In this document: piece by piece, positions 19,459 through 22,911 of the stretch
Layout: every line of letters starts with the position of its first letter
Position numbering within the stretch: the stretch's first letter is position 1
Assembly (NCBI GenBank): GCA_008931825.1
Contig: QXVZ01020733.1
Location: 1-22,911 of the forward strand
Source of the DNA: Phallusia fumigata
Taxonomy: Eukaryota > Chordata > Ascidiacea > Phlebobranchia > Ascidiidae
DNA: 22,911 nt
Reading direction: 5' to 3'
The notes under the pieces: generated by a model
The model's database searches: none
What the model was told of the DNA's origin: nothing
The model's input: the letters and a program-made list of their open reading frames with translations, nothing else
Made by a program: the position numbers and the translations under genes

Positions 19459-19880
19459 AAACCATAGATACTACATAAACTTATGCAAGTTTTCGCTGCA
19501 CTTCAGTAATGTTTTTGACGTCAGAAATGTCGGACCACAAAGGTTACAAAGAAGAAAGCAGCTAACCAGCCGAAAAAGTATAGTAATCTTTGTATGAATG
19601 ACAAACTAGTTAGTCTGCAAAACAAATTCACATCATCAAACTGTATTGTAACCTCAAGAATGTTACCGCCGAACAAATCTATGTTTAATGACAAGGCCCA
19701 AAAATGTAACAAAGATAACCTACAACTAAAGCCAGCAATAAACAAAAGCAAAGTCTTAACTCTGATCAACAGTAGCCCTTTGTCACAGACGACGCCAAAG
19801 TGCACCGTTACCGCTAGCGGCGCTATGTGCCAACTCAAAGACAATGCGCTTGCTATCTTGTGTATGTAGTATCTATGGTT
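19459..19880. mobile_element. 422-bp inverted-repeat element (MITE-like)
   Basis: AACCATAGATACTACATA at 19459-19476 is the exact reverse complement of TATGTAGTATCTATGGTT at 19863-19880, and similarity continues imperfectly inward. TTAA-like bases touch both ends, but no clean target-site duplication can be fixed (TA and TTAA are both possible). Open frames inside on both strands look like chance products of this repeat. Confidence 0.65.
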
Positions 19881-20873
19881 AAACCGTGGATATTTTTTCT
19901 TTAACATTGCCTAATTGCCTAATATTTTGTTTTTTGTCTGACGGTCTAGTTCCGTTCCGACAGCCCTGTTCGGCACCCAAGCTCATGCTAAATTTTAGTA
20001 TCACTCCGTAGCTGCAGCCTCTGACCGTTCCGTCAATTCCTTAAATTAGTGCACTCTGTCCGTTCCCTTTATTCACCATTCCGTAAATTAGTGTTTTTCC
20101 CCCAGGCCAGGCCCAGTCGGTTTATGTGTGGCGTGCTTCTCAGTTCAGGTTGGTTTGAGCTGTGAAGAAGTTTCTAAGTTGAACTGTTTCATTAAGGTTG
20201 TTTTTGCTACGATTCTTTTTGTTTAATGTTTTGCAACTTTTCTATAGGCCAACTCTGGTGTAATTCCGACCTGGTTTTAAAGCGATTTTTAGGCAAATAA
20301 ACTTGTAATGTTGAAGCTTTGGTTACTCTGTTAAGTGCCAAACCAAACCTGTCAGCACACAAATGCTTTCATGTTGCACCTTACACCACACTTGTTGCAG
20401 ATAAGCAAGTATTGCATTCATGCCTATAATAAATCCTCGTGTTAAAAAATGCAAGATGANGTTGATGTATTGATTGCTTTGTTTAATTCTGTAGCCCAAG
20501 CAGTTGATCTGCTTGCCCCTTAAAGTTTGTAACTTGGCCATAGCGGTGTGTCTCTTTAATGTAATGTTTACAAACTCCCTAATTAAATAAAGCAAAGTGT
20601 ACAAAATGAATGAACAATGTGTCACCGTTTTGCATGCATATTTAACCTAAAACTTTTTACATTTATCTAGAAAATCAAATAATCAACAACTGTACATGTG
20701 TGGGCATCCATGCACCACTGTCTGCACCAACAGTTAGGCCATAAAAACTTTTGAAAGGAATACTATATCCCTTTTAAATTAGGAGGTATATATAGTTACA
20801 TGTAAAGGCAAAATGATGGAATCCCACTTTTAGTTTGTAGGGCATTTTTTAATTGTTTTAATGCATGATTTAG
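19881..20873. other. Intergenic or intronic DNA before the PHRF1-like exons, with ambiguous base at 20460
   Basis: No exon with PHD or RING cysteines was found. At about 20461-20560 there is a partial copy of the ~125-bp repeat seen in the gene 1 intron (ATTGATTGCTTTGTTTAATT, CCCAAGCAGTTGAT). The N at 20460 directly precedes it. Confidence 0.45.
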
Positions 20874-22911
20874 CAACTTGATGCAATTGTTGATGACATT
20901 CTAATCAATTCTGGACGTCGATTGAGGGTGACTGTGGTGGGTCCGGGTCAGAGAAGAAAATCACGAAAAACAACTAAATCCAGATCGAAATCAAGACAGA
21001 GAAAATCAAAGTCAAAACGCAGAAAAAAATCACGGTCCAGGACAAAAAGAAAACCCAAAACTCCTTCTAAAAAGGGTAGATGTGAATGATTTATCTTAAA
21101 GTTGTCTTTGTTATTTTAAGCTTGTTTTTCATTTGATAAAGAATAATATATGGGGCACTTGACTTTGAGTTCACTCTTTTCAGGAATTTTTAACTTTTGT
21201 CCAGATTAAGAATATTTAAAACTTTACTGCCAAATAACAATGACACACTGTGGGACATTAGTGTTCCTGCTGACTGAACAATTTTGCCTGTATAAACAGT
21301 AGATCAGTGTAATTTTCGGCAAGTGGAAAAATGCACTATCAGAAGTAGGAACCCTGTAGCCTTCTGTTTTGTTGTGTTGGTACATGTGAATTTTGTTGGG
21401 TTTGTTGCAGCCTGTGCCAATCGCATCAATGTGAATGTGGGTCACCCTATGCCGTCAGCTGAGCTCGAAAATCCTGCTTTCAACTCATTCACTGTTCGAG
21501 GTGTTGATGATGAATTGGATGAGTTTTATGCTGGGTATGGCATTAACCTGTTGAATCAGCTTGTCATAGCATTATTTTACTTTTCATCAAATATGTTAAT
21601 ACACATAGTTTTAGTATAATTTTTGTATTAAACTAATTGAAAATATTTTTGCTCTATTTTATCTTAATGACAGCATTTATTTTGCACTTACAGATATTTA
21701 TTGTTGGAAAAATTTATTCTCATCCATATTATAAATTATTTAAGTTATTTATATTTTTCAGTGATGTAACAGAGAGTGAACCAAGTTTCATGATAGCCCA
21801 AAAACATCGACTGCTGTCGAGATCTGCCCTTCGCTTCAACACACCTCTGCCATCCTTATTACAAACTTCATCTACTAATGCGATTCACAACAGGTCATAA
21901 AAACTAAATGTTGAGTGTTGTGCTATACATTGATGCGGCAAATAAGATACCAAGATCAATGTTTTTCGAACAGTATGCCATACAGCAGTTTGCAAATGAG
22001 TCACGGCGCTAGGGGAATATATTGGAATCCCATTTATCATCCAAAGAGTTAAGAAACTGGTTGATTGTCTTCAGCAGCAATTTTCCCACTGAAATGCACA
22101 TTGGAATATATCGCCACACTTTAGTTTCTAAACAATGCATGTTTGTGTCACAACAAGTCAGAAAATGAGGAAAGCTTACCATGCTGATGATATAGTGGGT
22201 CAAAAGATTTTTTCAAAACATTTGGCGCACATAACAAAATTGGTTGAAAAACACTATCATAGACCTTATGTATGATGACTCATATTTTCACATTATACAC
22301 AGAGTGCACCAGTCTTCCCCTGTTCCCGATCTCCTGGGAAGTATTCTAAGTTCACAGGAGGTCCTGCTTGCTCCCAGCTCCACTCTCTGTATCAAGAAGG
22401 GTGGAAAACTATGTCGGAATGAAAAGTTGACCAAATCCCCTATGCAACCTGAAGCCAAGAAACCAGACAAGGCCACAAGAAGTTCAGTTCCGGGCAGTCA
22501 TGAGAGTGCTGTGTCTCCAACTAGAAATAACAGAAGTAAATACTGTCAACTTTAACTGTAAAATTTACTGTACTGTAAAATTTACTGTACTGTAAGACTG
22601 TAAAATGTTCGCTACTTTAACCTCCTTGTAGTTTTTGTGTTGAAATTCAGTTTACAAATAAAAGTAGGTGAACCAATTACCAAAAGTTTGGATAGTTTAG
22701 AAATAATTGTATGTAGACATTTAATGAGTTGTGTTGATCAGTTTATCATTTTATTATGTTAATATGTAAATATTTGGTTTACAGTCAACTCATTGTCAAA
22801 GACATCCAATGTGCAATCCTCTGGATCAGCTTCAAGGAGTAACTCTACAAGGTGGAACACTGATAGAAACGTAACGGCTATGAATTCAAACAATTCTTCC
22901 CATGGAGGACA
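20874..22911 (+). CDS. PHRF1: PHRF1-like (PHD and RING finger domain-containing protein 1), central part, partial at both ends
   Basis: Five exons: 20874-21075, 21411-21534, 21762-21893, 22303-22535 and 22785 to beyond the window. Splice phases agree at every join (1, 2, 2, 1). The first exon gives QLDAIVDDILINSGRRLRVT and then a long Arg/Lys/Ser-rich stretch. The second has DDELDEFYAG, the third LLSRSALRFN and the fourth SPVPDLLGSILSSQEVLL. The order 'acidic D-E-L-D, then S-R-S-A-L, then V-P-D-L-L-G-S-I-L' matches my recollection of vertebrate PHRF1 downstream of its RING and PHD fingers. PHRF1 is a nuclear ubiquitin ligase linked to DNA repair and to RNA polymerase II C-terminal-domain binding. 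The N-terminal RING/PHD exons and the C-terminal domain are outside the window or lost near N 20460. Confidence 0.75.
21076..21410. other. Intron 1 of the visible PHRF1-like exons
   Basis: This 335-base intron runs from donor GTAGAT to acceptor TTTGTTGCAG. Nothing else is recognised in it. Confidence 0.5.
21894..22302. other. Intron of the PHRF1-like gene
   Basis: This 409-base intron runs from donor GTCATA (a weak match) to acceptor ATACACAG. No further exon or repeat is seen. Confidence 0.5.
22556..22606. repeat. Short tandem repeat in a PHRF1-like intron
   Basis: ACTGTAAAATTTACTGT repeats nearly three times, the last copy imperfect. The unit is close to self-complementary. Confidence 0.8.

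Noticed and set aside
19521..19907. Open frames of 91 and 128 residues on opposite strands
   Set aside because: Both lie within or across the inverted-repeat element and resemble no known protein.

Overview
This looks like a window of animal nuclear DNA. It is AT-rich, has no bacterial-style operons, and its genes are cut into many short exons with GT..AG introns, often 50-150 bases long. The compact introns, the repeat content and the mix of protein families suggest an invertebrate chordate, most likely an ascidian tunicate of the Ciona type. That is an inference; nothing in the window proves the species. All genes I can support are on the + strand.

Bases 1-16115 hold a head-to-tail tandem family of large atlastin/GBP-like GTPase genes. 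The best copy (gene 2, 7243-16115) starts inside an atlastin-type GTPase domain (DTQG and IRDW motifs). It is followed by ten tandem copies of a roughly 88-residue helical module that resembles the single three-helix 'middle domain' of atlastin. Each module is encoded by a pair of exons, about 72 nt then about 192 nt, and every module exon is phase 0. The last exon encodes a Glu/Lys/Arg-rich helix and ends in a polybasic stretch plus a CaaX-type C-terminus (NCLVM-stop). I see no transmembrane hairpin. Gene 1 (1010-6891) carries the same series of modules, but its terminal exon is broken before the CaaX-like end. A further piece (1-690) holds one more run of modules 1-3, either from a third paralogue or from an internal duplication.

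Three single N bases (1449, 7103, 20460) lie where expected sequence is missing. Part of module 2-3 of gene 1 is absent at 1449. The P-loop exons of gene 2 are absent near 7103. The PHD/RING exons of the downstream gene are not seen upstream of 20874, and 20460 lies in that stretch. They are probably collapsed assembly gaps.

Bases 16116-20873 are intergenic or intronic and rich in mobile DNA. They include two hAT-type non-autonomous elements with perfect 8-bp target-site duplications (18058-18584 and 18685-19268) and a 422-bp inverted-repeat element (19459-19880). From 20874 to the window end are five exons of a PHRF1-like gene (PHD and RING finger protein 1), incomplete at both ends.

The main candidate for an undescribed system is the GTPase family: an atlastin-like motor head, a long repeated three-helix-bundle stalk, and a lipid anchor instead of membrane helices. 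One tandem copy appears to have lost the anchor.
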